From the NCBI GenBank assembly GCA_943846745.1, contig OX044360.1, positions 186,001 to 250,000 of the forward strand: 64,000 bases of DNA, read 5' to 3'. The position numbers were made by a program, and so were the translations under genes. Shown one piece after another: positions 51,894 to 61,692 of this stretch (its first letter is position 1; the number at the start of each line of letters is the position of its first letter). The notes beneath the pieces were generated by a model. It was given only the letters and a program-made list of their open reading frames with translations. It was not told the origin of the DNA and did no database searches. Origin of the DNA: Opacimonas sp002292215 (GTDB taxonomy: Bacteria; Pseudomonadota; Gammaproteobacteria; Enterobacterales; Alteromonadaceae).

Positions 51894-53477
51894 CTATGCT
51901 TGTTGCAGATGGCGTTGATAAAGTGTATTGATACACGTATACAAGACATCCAAATCATAGGGTTTGGTGATGATATCTTGATAACCGGCGACAAAATATT
52001 TTTGCTGTTGTTCGGCTAGTGTATTGCCGGTCACTGCAATTCTTACCGGAGGAAGGCTTTTGGCGCTGAGTTTTTTAAGTAGGGTAATCCCGTCCATTTG
52101 AGGCATAGATATATCCGAAATTATTATATCGACATGATGGGATTTACAGAACTCGCATGCCATTATCGGATCGCTAAATGCCTTGATGTTAGCATTGGAA
52201 AACTTCAACTGTAACTTGAGTATTTCTAAATTAACCTTGTGATCATCAATAATGACAACAACGACATCAGTTAGGTCGATGAGGTTATTTATTTTTAATT
52301 TTTTCTTAAGTTTTATTATTTCGTGTTTAAATTCAACCGGAATTGTTAATGTAAATTCGCTACCGACATTTAATTCGCTCTTGAGTGCAATCGAACCATG
52401 CAACACATCCACACATTTCTGTAATAAGGCTAACCCTAATCCTGCACCTTCATACTGTTTGCCTTCGCCTTCATCAAGTTGTGTGAAAGGTAAAAAAATA
52501 GACTTTTGTTGTTCCTGTGCGATCCCAATACCCGTATCTTTAATTTTGATGACCATATTATTATCCTGATGGGATAATGATACTGATACACAGCCGTGGT
52601 GGGTAAATTTGATCGCATTGCTTAATGAATTATTCACAATGACATTCAGTGCGCGTTGATCAGTACAGACATATTTGGGAAAATCAGGTGAAAAGGTACT
52701 GGTTAATTCTATTTTTTTGTTTGTAATTTGACTGCTATAACTGGTCAAATGCTCGGCTAGCCATGAGCGTAGTTCCAATGTCGAATTCTTTACAGTGAAA
52801 TTATTAGAGTCTATTTTTTGCAGTTGTAAGCTTTGTTCTAACGTTTCTTTGAGCACTTTGCCATTAGTGTATGCGATCTGTAAATACTTGTCTTGTAGAT
52901 GAGGCTCGTTTTTGTGTTGTTCAATAATTGGTAAAATATTGATGAGGCCATTTAATGGATTACGGATTTCATGATTCAATAAAGACAATAGTTTGTTTTG
53001 TTCTTTGTTTTTATCTTCTAATGCGATGATAGATTTTTTGTTTTTATCGTGAAGATAAACAATAAACAGTGTTATCGGTATATAAGTGGCGAACATGACA
53101 GGCGCCTTGATGCCAAGATACTCTAATGCTAATGAACCAACAGGAGTATATTGAAAATTAAGGACCTCAAAACGATGCAAGATTAATAATGTAATGAGTA
53201 AGGATGAATTAATTATTATTAAGTGGCTACTTAATATATTAGGGCGAGAAAATAATAAATATATACTTATTGCCACCATCCATAAATATGAGCCTGGATT
53301 GTTTAATCCATTGGATACGGTAATAGCAATCAAAAATATCGCTATTATTCCAATATACGCAAAAATCTTTTCGTAGCGAAAGTTGAGTTGTTTTAATATT
53401 AGGGACAGTACGATGAATATGACAGGTATACTTACCCAAAGAGTGAAGGTTGGGTGTGGTATGTAATTATTTACCAA
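51894..53477 (-). CDS. Hybrid histidine kinase with receiver domain; N-terminus probably frameshifted
   Basis: About five to six membrane helices (residues 12-145) are followed by a kinase core and receiver. The H-box is LLNHEIRNPLNG (H169), the N-box NNSLSNAIKFT, G1 DTGIGIA and G2 GAGLGLAL. The receiver (about 405-520) has DDH (411-413), phospho-acceptor D455 in SDISMPQMDG and K505 in TKPYD. The frame begins at a TTG (53477) with no normal ribosome site. A far better start, ATG 53538 with AGGAG six bases upstream, opens MFTNKDTYVRFYVIF but leaves this frame at a T7G5 run (complement of 53487-53498). A one-base change there would fuse the two. The signal and partner are unknown; the copper cluster is next door. 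Confidence 0.8.
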   Translation of the reverse strand: MVNNYIPHPTFTLWVSIPVIFIVLSLILKQLNFRYEKIFAYIGIIAIFLIAITVSNGLNNPGSYLWMVAISIYLLFSRPNILSSHLIIINSSLLITLLILHRFEVLNFQYTPVGSLALEYLGIKAPVMFATYIPITLFIVYLHDKNKKSIIALEDKNKEQNKLLSLLNHEIRNPLNGLINILPIIEQHKNEPHLQDKYLQIAYTNGKVLKETLEQSLQLQKIDSNNFTVKNSTLELRSWLAEHLTSYSSQITNKKIELTSTFSPDFPKYVCTDQRALNVIVNNSLSNAIKFTHHGCVSVSLSHQDNNMVIKIKDTGIGIAQEQQKSIFLPFTQLDEGEGKQYEGAGLGLALLQKCVDVLHGSIALKSELNVGSEFTLTIPVEFKHEIIKLKKKLKINNLIDLTDVVVVIIDDHKVNLEILKLQLKFSNANIKAFSDPIMACEFCKSHHVDIIISDISMPQMDGITLLKKLSAKSLPPVRIAVTGNTLAEQQQKYFVAGYQDIITKPYDLDVLYTCINTLYQRHLQQA

Positions 53478-53586
53478 CCAAAAAGACCCCCAAAAAAATT
53501 ACATAAAATCGAACATAAGTATCTTTGTTTGTAAACATTCGCTACTCCTGAATGATTTTCAACAATCAACGTTTAATTTTTAACCC

Positions 53587-54063
53587 TTAACTCTTAACCT
53601 TCATCATCCGTTCTTTTTGACGCGCCCAATCACGATCTTTTATCGCATCACGTTTGTCATGCTCTTGTTTACCTTTAGCTAGGCATATTTCGATTTTTGC
53701 CCAGCAAGCTTTCCAATACATCGCTGTTGCGACGATGGTTAAACCTTGGCGATCTAGACCACCCATCAATTGCTCGATTTCACGCTTTTGAAGCAGTAAT
53801 TTGCGCACGCGATCGGGGCTACAAATCACATGCGTGGATGCTTGATTTAGAGGTTGAATAGTCAAGTTGGTAATGAATGCCTCACCGTCTTTGACGAAGA
53901 CATAACTGTCTGTCAAATTGACTTTGCCGGCACGGATACTTTTTATTTCCCAGCCTTGGAGTTGCACGCCTGCTTCAAATTTGTCGATAAGACTAAATTC
54001 GTGCTTGGCTTTTTTGTTTAGTGCAATCGTGCCTGTTGGGGTTTTGGAATTTTTTTTACTCAT
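53587..54063 (-). CDS. smpB: SsrA-binding protein SmpB
   Basis: SmpB binds the tRNA-like domain of tmRNA and places it in the stalled ribosome. The 158-residue protein has TIALNKKAKHEFSLIDKFEAGVQLQGWEIKSIR, VNLTDSYVFVKDGEAFI, the RKLLLQKREIEQL helix and the basic C-terminal tail KGKQEHDKRDAIKDRDWARQKERMMK needed for decoding-centre binding. It is divergent from ratA, the usual arrangement in gammaproteobacteria. Confidence 0.98.
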   Translation of the reverse strand: MSKKNSKTPTGTIALNKKAKHEFSLIDKFEAGVQLQGWEIKSIRAGKVNLTDSYVFVKDGEAFITNLTIQPLNQASTHVICSPDRVRKLLLQKREIEQLMGGLDRQGLTIVATAMYWKACWAKIEICLAKGKQEHDKRDAIKDRDWARQKERMMKVKS

Positions 54064-54183
54064 GTGCGCTATTGTACCTGTGATTTGTCGCAGTGCAATC
54101 TAATATGGGGGAATTGTCTTAACAATCAAGCTTTTCATGATAAACTTACCCCAATATTTAGTCGTAAGTAATGTTAGGTCACG

Positions 54184-54612
54184 ATGGCAACAGTAAATAA
54201 AAGTGCGTTAGTGCCATACAGCGCGCAAACGATGTTTGATTTAGTCAATGATGTCATTGCATACCCGGAGTTTATTCCAGGATGTGTGGCAACGCGTATC
54301 AATAGTGTAGATGACACACATATGCAAGCCAGTTTGGATATTTCTAAAGCCGGTATTAAGCATACATTTACTACTAATAACACATTAGTTGCTCCGTCGC
54401 GCATTGAAATGAGTTTGGCTGATGGACCCTTTAAATCTCTAAGTGGCGGTTGGGTATTCACTGAATTAGATGAGCATGCGTGTAAGATTGAATTAAATCT
54501 AGAATTTGAATTTACCAGCCGTATCATTGAAATGGCGTTTGGCAAAATTTTTCATAGCCTTGCCAGTAGCATGGTGGATGCCTTTATACAACGTGCGAAA
54601 CAAGTGGGTTAG
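54184..54612 (+). CDS. ratA: RatA/COQ10-type START-domain protein
   Basis: The 142-residue START-fold protein has NKSALVPYSAQTMFDLVNDVIAYPEFIPGC and LSLADGPFK-like (MSLADGPFKSLSGGW) blocks, then FEFTSRIIEMAFGKIF. Bacterial members are named RatA after the E. coli report of ribosome association. Their relatives, the COQ10 proteins, bind ubiquinone, and that role is better supported for the fold. It sits between smpB (divergent) and rnfH (same strand, 24 bases downstream), the standard order. Confidence 0.93.
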   Translation: MATVNKSALVPYSAQTMFDLVNDVIAYPEFIPGCVATRINSVDDTHMQASLDISKAGIKHTFTTNNTLVAPSRIEMSLADGPFKSLSGGWVFTELDEHACKIELNLEFEFTSRIIEMAFGKIFHSLASSMVDAFIQRAKQVG

Positions 54613-54636
54613 TCCAAGTTATATTTTACCGTAAGC

Positions 54637-55056
54637 ATGCGGACAACGATTATGAGCGATAACATTATGAGTGACAACGGATCCATTAACATCGAAGTCG
54701 TTTACGGCACGCCTGAAAAGCAACTCATTCTTAAGGTGCTTGTTGCCTCGGATGCAACCGTTGAGCAAACGATTAAAACCTCCGGCATGAGTCGGTATTT
54801 TCCGGAAATAGATCTGAGCGAAAACAAAGTTGGGATCTGGAATCGCACCTGCAAATTAACTGATACCTTGAAAGACGGCGACCGCATAGAGATCTATCGA
54901 CCTTTAATAGCTGATCCTAAAGAAGTGCGTCGCATGCGTGCGGAAAAAGCAAAAGAAGAAGGGCGTGCAGATAAAGTAACGGGCGGCAGAGCGAAAACCT
55001 CAAAACGCAACGTTGAAAAAAACGACCCAGCTCCACAAGACAATTCCGACGCTTAA
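54637..55056 (+). CDS. rnfH: RnfH/RatB ubiquitin-fold family protein
   Basis: The 139-residue protein has the beta-grasp RnfH core INIEVVYGTPEKQLILKVLV and VGIWNRTCKLTDTLKDGDRIEIYRPLIADPKEVRRMRAEK. An Ala/Lys/Asp-rich tail (about 105-139) is longer than in E. coli RatB. The start is ATG 54637; ATG 54652 (MSDNIMSDNG) is also possible. It is co-directional with ratA and probably cotranscribed. Its stop overlaps the stop of convergent ppsR by four bases. Confidence 0.9.
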   Translation: MRTTIMSDNIMSDNGSINIEVVYGTPEKQLILKVLVASDATVEQTIKTSGMSRYFPEIDLSENKVGIWNRTCKLTDTLKDGDRIEIYRPLIADPKEVRRMRAEKAKEEGRADKVTGGRAKTSKRNVEKNDPAPQDNSDA

Positions 55057-55865
55057 TATTTCCGACGTTGTAACCCTGTTGTCGCTAAAATTTTAGCGGA
55101 GATTTCTTCAATCGAAAACTTTGTCGAATTTAAAAATGGGATCCGTTCTTTCCGATACAAACCTTCTACCTCTCTCAACTCCATGCGGCATTGTTGTAAC
55201 GAGGCATACTTTGAGTTGGCTCTGCGTTCAGAACGAATTTGATGCAGTCGCTCCGGATGAATGGTCAAACCAAAGAGCTTCTCTTTATAGCGTTTTAATG
55301 CAGGATTGAGCTTAATCACATCCCCTAGATCTTCCTCCGTGAATGGGTAATTCGCAGCCTTTATTCCATACTGTAATGCAAGATACAAACTCGTCGGAGT
55401 TTTACCGGAGCGTGATACACCTACCAAGATAATATCAGCATCGGCATAGTTTTTGAGATTTGCGCCATCGTCATTGGCTAACGCATAATTGACCGCTTCA
55501 ATCCGAATATCATAGGTGGTTTCATGAATGCTATGAGTCCGATGTTTTTCGGGCTTTGAAGGGACGCCTAAGATTTTTTCGATAGGGGCAACAAACTGAT
55601 CCAGAAAGTTGTAATTGATCCCGACTGAATTAGAAATGATTTTGCGCACGTCAGTATTCACGATTGTATAGAAAACCAACGGACGAGTTTTAGAATCTTG
55701 AAAACTTTCAGATATTTTTGTTAACACATCGTAAGCCTGTTGTTCGGTTTCAACAAAAGGGATAGTGATGTGTTTGAATTCGATCGGGAATAAAGACAGC
55801 AAAGCATGGCCAAAAACCTCTGACGTTATAGCTGTTCCATCTGAAATATAGTATGCCGAACGCAT
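55053..55865 (-). CDS. ppsR: PEP synthase regulatory protein (bifunctional kinase/pyrophosphorylase)
   Basis: PpsR inactivates PEP synthase by ADP-dependent phosphorylation of a threonine and reactivates it by phosphate-dependent dephosphorylation. The 270-residue DUF299 protein has SAYYISDGTAITSEVFGHALLSLFP, the P-loop GVSRSGKTPTSLYLA (about 148-162) and NYPFTEEDL. It is divergent from ppsA, with about 190 bases between starts, the standard arrangement in gammaproteobacteria. Confidence 0.95.
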   Translation of the reverse strand: MRSAYYISDGTAITSEVFGHALLSLFPIEFKHITIPFVETEQQAYDVLTKISESFQDSKTRPLVFYTIVNTDVRKIISNSVGINYNFLDQFVAPIEKILGVPSKPEKHRTHSIHETTYDIRIEAVNYALANDDGANLKNYADADIILVGVSRSGKTPTSLYLALQYGIKAANYPFTEEDLGDVIKLNPALKRYKEKLFGLTIHPERLHQIRSERRANSKYASLQQCRMELREVEGLYRKERIPFLNSTKFSIEEISAKILATTGLQRRKY

Positions 55866-56052
55866 AACAACTCCTTAACATTGTTGTAATTTAATTACAG
55901 CTTGCAATTAAATTTTACAAGCGTAAGTACATCATTCTACAATGATTTTTCATTGGTTAGGTTATTTTTTGTTCATGCTATCTAGAACATGATCTATAGT
56001 AACTATAAATAATCTACATTTAGTTAAACAGAATACGGCTGGAGGCTCAATA

Positions 56053-58425
56053 GTGCAAGAATACGTTCTATGGTATCAACAACTTGGAATGCATGATGTT
56101 GGCAGAGTGGGAGGCAAAAATGCTTCTTTAGGTGAAATGATTTCAAACCTAGCTAACGCAGGGGTGCAAGTACCAGGTGGATTTGCCACAACGGCGGATG
56201 CATTTAACGAGTTTTTAGAACGCAGTGGCGTTGAAGCAAAAATTCACGAGATCCTTGATGTGCTCGATGTAGATGATCTCGCTGAGCTATCTAAAGCGGG
56301 TGAGCAAATTCGCAACTGGATCATCGATACGCCATTTCAGCCTGAACTAGAAGACGCCATTAAAACTGCGTTTGTTGAACTCCAAGGTACAGCGGGAGAC
56401 GAAGCGTCTTTTGCTGTTCGCTCTTCAGCAACCGCTGAAGATATGCCAGATGCCTCCTTTGCTGGGCAGCAAGAGACGTTTTTAAACGTCAAAGGTTACG
56501 ACTCTGTTATGGTTGCGATCAAGCATGTATTCGCCTCCTTATTTAATGACCGTGCGATTTCATATCGCGTGCATCAAGGTTACGACCATAAAGGTGTTGC
56601 TTTATCGGCAGGGATCCAGCGTATGGTTCGCTCTGACTTATCGTCATCAGGTGTTATGTTTACGATTGATACCGAGTCGGGTTTTGAAGATGTTGTCTTT
56701 ATCACTTCATCCTACGGCTTAGGTGAAATGGTGGTACAAGGTGCGGTCAATCCTGACGAGTTCTATGTACATAAACCGACATTAGCCGCTGGTAATCCTG
56801 CGGTTGTGCGACGTAATTTGGGAAGTAAACTCACTCAAATGATTTACTCTGAAAATCAAGACCATGGTAAACAAGTTGAGATTGTGGATATTGAACGTGA
56901 GCACAGCATGCAATTTTCCATCAACGATAGTGAAGTTGAAGAGTTAGCGAAGCAAGCGGTGATTATCGAACAGCATTACGGTCGAGCGATGGATATAGAA
57001 TGGGCAAAAGACGGTGTAGATGGTAAATTATATATTGTGCAAGCTCGTCCTGAAACCGTGCGCAGCCGTGAAGATATGCAAGTTATTGAAAGTTACCAGC
57101 TCAACGGTGATGCGCCTACCATTTGTACGGGGCGTGCCATCGGTCATAAAATCGGAGCGGGTAAAGCAAAAGTCCTCGCGTCGATTGATGAGATGGATAA
57201 AATCCAACCTGGCGATGTCTTAGTTACGGACATGACGGACCCAGATTGGGAGCCGATAATGAAACGTGCATCTGCGATTGTGACTAATCGTGGTGGGCGT
57301 ACTTGTCACGCTGCTATCATTGCCCGTGAACTAGGTATTCCTGCAGTAGTAGGTTGTGGAAATGCAACCGATTTGATTAAGACTGGCGATCAAATCACGG
57401 TCTCTTGCGCCGAAGGTGATACAGGTTTTATCTATGGTGATGAATTAGCGTTTGATGTCGTCACATCACGTATTGACTCAATGCCTGATTTACCACTTAA
57501 GATAATGATGAATGTGGGCAACCCTGACCGAGCTTTTGATTTTGCGCGTCTACCACATGCCGGTGTGGGTTTAGCGCGTTTAGAGTTTATCATCAACCGC
57601 ATGATCGGTGTGCATCCAAAAGCCTTATTAAATTTTGATACTCAACCTGAAGACGTCAAAGCTGAAATCGTCGATATGATGGCTGGATATGCATCACCTA
57701 CTGAGTTTTATATTCAAAAATTGGTAGAAGGAATTGCGACAATTGGCAGTGCATTTTCGCCCGAAAAAGTCATTGTTCGGATGTCCGATTTTAAATCTAA
57801 CGAATACTTTAACCTTGTAGGTGGGCATCAATACGAGCCGGATGAAGAAAATCCAATGTTAGGTTTCCGTGGGGCATCACGTTATATTTCTGAAGATTTC
57901 CGTGATTGTTTTGCGCTTGAATGTGAAGCGATAAAGCGGGTTCGCAATGACATGAAACTGCACAATGTTGAGATCATGATCCCCTTCGTACGGACGTTAG
58001 AAGAAGGGCGTAAGGTCATTGAGTTACTCGCCGAACAAGGTTTAGTTAAAGGTGAAAATGGTCTGCGTATCATTATGATGTGTGAGCTACCTTCAAACGC
58101 GTTATTAGCGGATGAGTTTTTGGATATATTTGATGGGTTCTCTATTGGCTCAAACGATTTAACCCAGTTAACATTAGGACTTGATCGTGATTCTGGTCTC
58201 ATTGCGCATTTATTTGATGAACGTGATCCTGCCGTTAAGAAACTCTTAGCGATGGCGATCCAAGCAGCGAAGAAACGCGGTAAATATGTCGGTATTTGTG
58301 GTCAAGGACCATCGGATCATGAGGATCTTGCCGCATGGTTGGTTGAGCAAGGCATTGACAGTGTATCTTTAAACCCTGATACAGTGGTTGAAACCTGGTT
58401 ATACTTAGCCGAAAAACATGGCTAA
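56053..58425 (+). CDS. ppsA: Phosphoenolpyruvate synthase (pyruvate, water dikinase)
   Basis: PpsA makes PEP from pyruvate and ATP for gluconeogenesis. The ATP-grasp N-terminal domain (AVRSSATAEDMPDASFAGQQETFLNV) leads to the swivelling phosphohistidine domain GGRTCHAAIIARELGIP, with catalytic H419, and the C-terminal PEP-binding barrel (GVGLARLEFIINRMIG, GSNDLTQLTLGLDRDS). C-terminal VGICGQGPSDH carries the catalytic cysteine. The length of 790 is normal. The start is GTG 56053 with GGAGG seven bases upstream. The conserved phospho-threonine target of PpsR lies next to the histidine (GRTCH). Confidence 0.98.
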   Translation: MQEYVLWYQQLGMHDVGRVGGKNASLGEMISNLANAGVQVPGGFATTADAFNEFLERSGVEAKIHEILDVLDVDDLAELSKAGEQIRNWIIDTPFQPELEDAIKTAFVELQGTAGDEASFAVRSSATAEDMPDASFAGQQETFLNVKGYDSVMVAIKHVFASLFNDRAISYRVHQGYDHKGVALSAGIQRMVRSDLSSSGVMFTIDTESGFEDVVFITSSYGLGEMVVQGAVNPDEFYVHKPTLAAGNPAVVRRNLGSKLTQMIYSENQDHGKQVEIVDIEREHSMQFSINDSEVEELAKQAVIIEQHYGRAMDIEWAKDGVDGKLYIVQARPETVRSREDMQVIESYQLNGDAPTICTGRAIGHKIGAGKAKVLASIDEMDKIQPGDVLVTDMTDPDWEPIMKRASAIVTNRGGRTCHAAIIARELGIPAVVGCGNATDLIKTGDQITVSCAEGDTGFIYGDELAFDVVTSRIDSMPDLPLKIMMNVGNPDRAFDFARLPHAGVGLARLEFIINRMIGVHPKALLNFDTQPEDVKAEIVDMMAGYASPTEFYIQKLVEGIATIGSAFSPEKVIVRMSDFKSNEYFNLVGGHQYEPDEENPMLGFRGASRYISEDFRDCFALECEAIKRVRNDMKLHNVEIMIPFVRTLEEGRKVIELLAEQGLVKGENGLRIIMMCELPSNALLADEFLDIFDGFSIGSNDLTQLTLGLDRDSGLIAHLFDERDPAVKKLLAMAIQAAKKRGKYVGICGQGPSDHEDLAAWLVEQGIDSVSLNPDTVVETWLYLAEKHG

Positions 58426-58466
58426 CTCGCATGATTAGGATGTTTATCCTAAGGATGTAAAGATTT

Positions 58467-58507
58467 AAAACCGTTAAGTTCAGTTAATCTTGGATTTAAC
58501 GGTTTTT
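58467..58507 (+). terminator. Terminator after ppsA
   Basis: AAAACCGTTAA and TTAACGGTTTT pair around an 18-base loop, followed by more T residues. Confidence 0.75.
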
Positions 58508-58592
58508 TTATGACTATATTTTGCCCATTAATAGTCCTTATGTGGGTTTTTGCGTATAATACTAGCATCATTGATAACTTCGTTAAGATTAT

Positions 58593-61500
58593 ATGTTACC
58601 TGTACTTGATAGTAATAATGCCCTTGATCAACAATATTTAGATTATCTTACCGCACTTGCAAAAGCCGGTTTTTCTGGCGATATTGAAACGCAATATTCC
58701 AGCAGATTAGCGATGGCAACGGATAATTCTATTTATCAAAAATTACCGCAAGCTATCGTTTATCCCAAAAACATTCAGGATCTGACGTGTATTGGTCAGG
58801 TCGTACAAGGCTTTAGTGATGTTGTTTTTTCAGCAAGAGGTGGTGGTACAGGTACCAATGGTCAATCATTAACGAGTGGGATCGTGGTGGATTTATCCCG
58901 TCACATGAATCAAATTTTAGAGATCAATGCCAAAGAGCAATGGGTAAAAGTTCAAGCTGGTGTTGTTAAAGATGTACTCAATGATGCACTGCGTCCATTT
59001 GGGTATTTCTTTGCTCCGGATTTATCCACGTCAAATCGTGCAACGGTTGGCGGCATGATCAACACGGATGCATCTGGTCAAGGCTCATTAGTCTATGGTA
59101 AAACCTCCGATCATATCTTAGGCTTAACCTCCGTATTGGCCAATGGTGATGTCTTAGCCACTGAACCTTCGCCGATCGCAGATTGTCTCGCGCATTCTCA
59201 AGCCAGTTATCAAGCCATTGCAGCGCAAATACAAACATCTTGTGTTGAGCAGCGAGAGGCAATACTCGCTAAATTCCCACGCTTAAATCGTTTTTTAACG
59301 GGATATGACTTAGAGCACGCGTATATTCCTGATAGTCAGCAATTTGATGTGAGTCGATTAATTGCGGGCTCTGAAGGCTCATTAGCGTTTGTTGCCGAAG
59401 CCAAACTCAATATTACGCCAATTGCCAAACACAAAGCTTTGGTGAATATTAAATACAACTCTTTTGAATCGGCATTACGGCATGCCCCTAAAATGGTCGC
59501 TGCCAATGCTACGTCGGTAGAAACCGTTGACTCCAAAGTCTTAAACCTTGCTCGTGCTGATATAATCTGGCATATGGTGTCAGAGCTCATCACCGATGTG
59601 CCTAATGAAGAAATGTTAGGTTTGAACATGGTGGAGTATAACAGTAATGATGAAGCCGAAATCAAAGCACGCATCTCCGCTTTAAGTGCTGAGCTTGATG
59701 ATGATATTACCACTCATCGAGGTGGTGTGATTGGCTATCAAATTACGTATGAAGTCAGTGATATTCAAAAAATTTATGCCATGCGTAAAAAGTCAGTTGG
59801 CCTATTAGGTAAAACTGATGGTGCGAAAAAGCCTATCGCGTTTGCTGAAGATACGGCTGTTCCTCCTGAAAATCTGGCTGATTTTATCATGGAGTTTCGC
59901 GAGCTTTTAGATGAACACAAATTGGATTATGGCATGTTTGGGCACGTTGATGCCGGTGTACTTCATGTTAGACCTGCACTCGATATGAACGATCCACAAC
60001 AAGAAGTGTTACTGAAAAAAATCTCAGACCAAGTTGTCGCACTCGTTGCCAAGTATGGCGGTTTAATGTGGGGCGAACATGGAAAAGGTTATCGTAGTGA
60101 ATATGCGCCTGCGTTTTTTGGTGATGAGTTGTATACTGAATTACGTAAAATTAAAGCCGTATTCGATCCGCACAATAAAATGAATCCAGGCAAAATTTGC
60201 ACGCCAATTGACTCAAATGCACAATTAGTTCAAGTCACTGATACCAAACGCGGTACTTATGACAGAACCATTCCAGTTGTATTTAAAGAAGAATTTGCGC
60301 CAGCAATGAGCTGTAACGGAAACGGCTTATGTTTTAACTACGATACGACCTCACCGATGTGCCCATCGAGCAAGATCACAGGTGATCGTCGTCATTCACC
60401 CAAAGGCCGGGCTGGCATGATCCGTGAGTGGTTACGCTTACTCGCTCAACAAGATGTGAAAGTTGATGCATTAAATGCACAGCAATTTAAGAGTAGTTGG
60501 TGGTCAAGGATGGTTAACACCAATTCAGCCAAATCGAGTACTGATTTTTCACATGAAGTCTTTGAGGTCATGGATGAGTGTTTAGCCTGTAAATCTTGTT
60601 CAGCACAATGTCCTGTTGGCGTTGATGTACCAGATTTTAGAGCCAAATTTTTATCGATTTACTATCAGCGTTATTCTCGTCCGGTGAAAGATTATTTGGT
60701 TGCTAATATTGAGCAAATGGCGCCGTTGCTTGCTAAAATGCCGCGTATGGTGAATTTCTTCACTAACCTAGGCTTGAGCAAAGTGTTATTAAAAGAAAGC
60801 ATCGGTTATGTCGATACGCCATTACTCTCGACGCCGACATTAGCTAATTTGTCCGCCGGATACACGCCATTTTCGTTAGAGACGTTGCGCCAGATCCAAA
60901 CACAAAACAACGCTAATAAAACGGTATTAGTCGTGCAAGACCCGTTTACTAGTTTCTATGATGCGCAAGTCGTAGCGGACTTTATGGCGTTAGCTAAAAA
61001 ATTGGGATCTGACCCTATTTTATTGCCATTTAATCCAAATGGTAAGCCTCAACATGTCAAAGGTTTCTTAGATAAGTTTGCGCGCACAGCACAATCCACT
61101 GCTGATTTTTTAAATGAGATTGCCAAATTTGATATTCCTATGATTGGTGTTGATGCGTCATTGCTATTAGTTTATCGTGATGAATATACCAAGACACTCG
61201 GTGAAAAACGCGGTGACTTTAGTGTGTTGGCAGTTCATGAATGGTTATCGCAAATGGCGAGTGAGGCATTAAGCAACGCTCAAGTGACTACACCACCTGC
61301 AACGGCATTAGGTTTATTTACCCACTGTACCGAAAAAACCGCATTACCTGTGAGTGAAAGACAATGGCAGCAAGTGTTTGCTAAATTGGATGTCGCTGTC
61401 GATATTGTTTCTGTGGGTTGTTGTGGCATGGCTGGGACGTATGGACATGAAGCCTCGCACTTAGCCAATAGTATCGGGATATTTGAATTAAGCTGGGAGC

Positions 61501-61634
61501 AAGCCATAGCCAAATATCCAGTGGAAGCGCGCATTGTTACAGGATATTCGTGTCGCAGCCAAGTTGACCGTTTAGTCGGGGCAAAACCTAAGCATCCATT
61601 ACAAGTCTTAAACCAGTTACTTTTACAAAAATAA
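58593..61634 (+). CDS. ydiJ: YdiJ-type FAD/Fe-S oxidoreductase (D-2-hydroxyacid dehydrogenase)
   Basis: The 1013-residue protein (E. coli YdiJ is 1018) fuses a PCMH FAD-binding domain (about 45-280, SARGGGTGTNGQSLTSGIVVDLSRH) to an FAD-oxidase C domain (about 285-550, FGHVDAGVLHVRP, MWGEHGKGYRSE). A middle motif CNGNGLCFNYDTTSPMCPSS comes next, then a ferredoxin-like motif with cysteines 663, 666, 669 and 673 (CLACKSCSAQCPVG), and a C-terminal CCG domain (GCCGMAGTYGHE). YdiJ has been linked to D-2-hydroxyglutarate oxidation; D-lactate is an alternative substrate for the family. It probably passes electrons to a membrane carrier. A run of 11-base tandem repeats begins at its stop codon. Confidence 0.92.
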   Translation: MLPVLDSNNALDQQYLDYLTALAKAGFSGDIETQYSSRLAMATDNSIYQKLPQAIVYPKNIQDLTCIGQVVQGFSDVVFSARGGGTGTNGQSLTSGIVVDLSRHMNQILEINAKEQWVKVQAGVVKDVLNDALRPFGYFFAPDLSTSNRATVGGMINTDASGQGSLVYGKTSDHILGLTSVLANGDVLATEPSPIADCLAHSQASYQAIAAQIQTSCVEQREAILAKFPRLNRFLTGYDLEHAYIPDSQQFDVSRLIAGSEGSLAFVAEAKLNITPIAKHKALVNIKYNSFESALRHAPKMVAANATSVETVDSKVLNLARADIIWHMVSELITDVPNEEMLGLNMVEYNSNDEAEIKARISALSAELDDDITTHRGGVIGYQITYEVSDIQKIYAMRKKSVGLLGKTDGAKKPIAFAEDTAVPPENLADFIMEFRELLDEHKLDYGMFGHVDAGVLHVRPALDMNDPQQEVLLKKISDQVVALVAKYGGLMWGEHGKGYRSEYAPAFFGDELYTELRKIKAVFDPHNKMNPGKICTPIDSNAQLVQVTDTKRGTYDRTIPVVFKEEFAPAMSCNGNGLCFNYDTTSPMCPSSKITGDRRHSPKGRAGMIREWLRLLAQQDVKVDALNAQQFKSSWWSRMVNTNSAKSSTDFSHEVFEVMDECLACKSCSAQCPVGVDVPDFRAKFLSIYYQRYSRPVKDYLVANIEQMAPLLAKMPRMVNFFTNLGLSKVLLKESIGYVDTPLLSTPTLANLSAGYTPFSLETLRQIQTQNNANKTVLVVQDPFTSFYDAQVVADFMALAKKLGSDPILLPFNPNGKPQHVKGFLDKFARTAQSTADFLNEIAKFDIPMIGVDASLLLVYRDEYTKTLGEKRGDFSVLAVHEWLSQMASEALSNAQVTTPPATALGLFTHCTEKTALPVSERQWQQVFAKLDVAVDIVSVGCCGMAGTYGHEASHLANSIGIFELSWEQAIAKYPVEARIVTGYSCRSQVDRLVGAKPKHPLQVLNQLLLQK

Positions 61635-61680
61635 GACAAAAATAAGACAAAAATAAGACAAAAAATAAGACAAGAATAAT
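61625..61680. repeat. Short tandem repeat (11-bp unit) at the ydiJ stop codon
   Basis: Three perfect ACAAAAATAAG units (61625-61657) are followed by one with an extra A and one diverged unit. The first contains the last codons and TAA of ydiJ. The repeats fill the gap to the ribosome site (AAAGAGG) of the next gene. Confidence 0.9.
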
Positions 61681-61692
61681 AAAAGAGGATTT

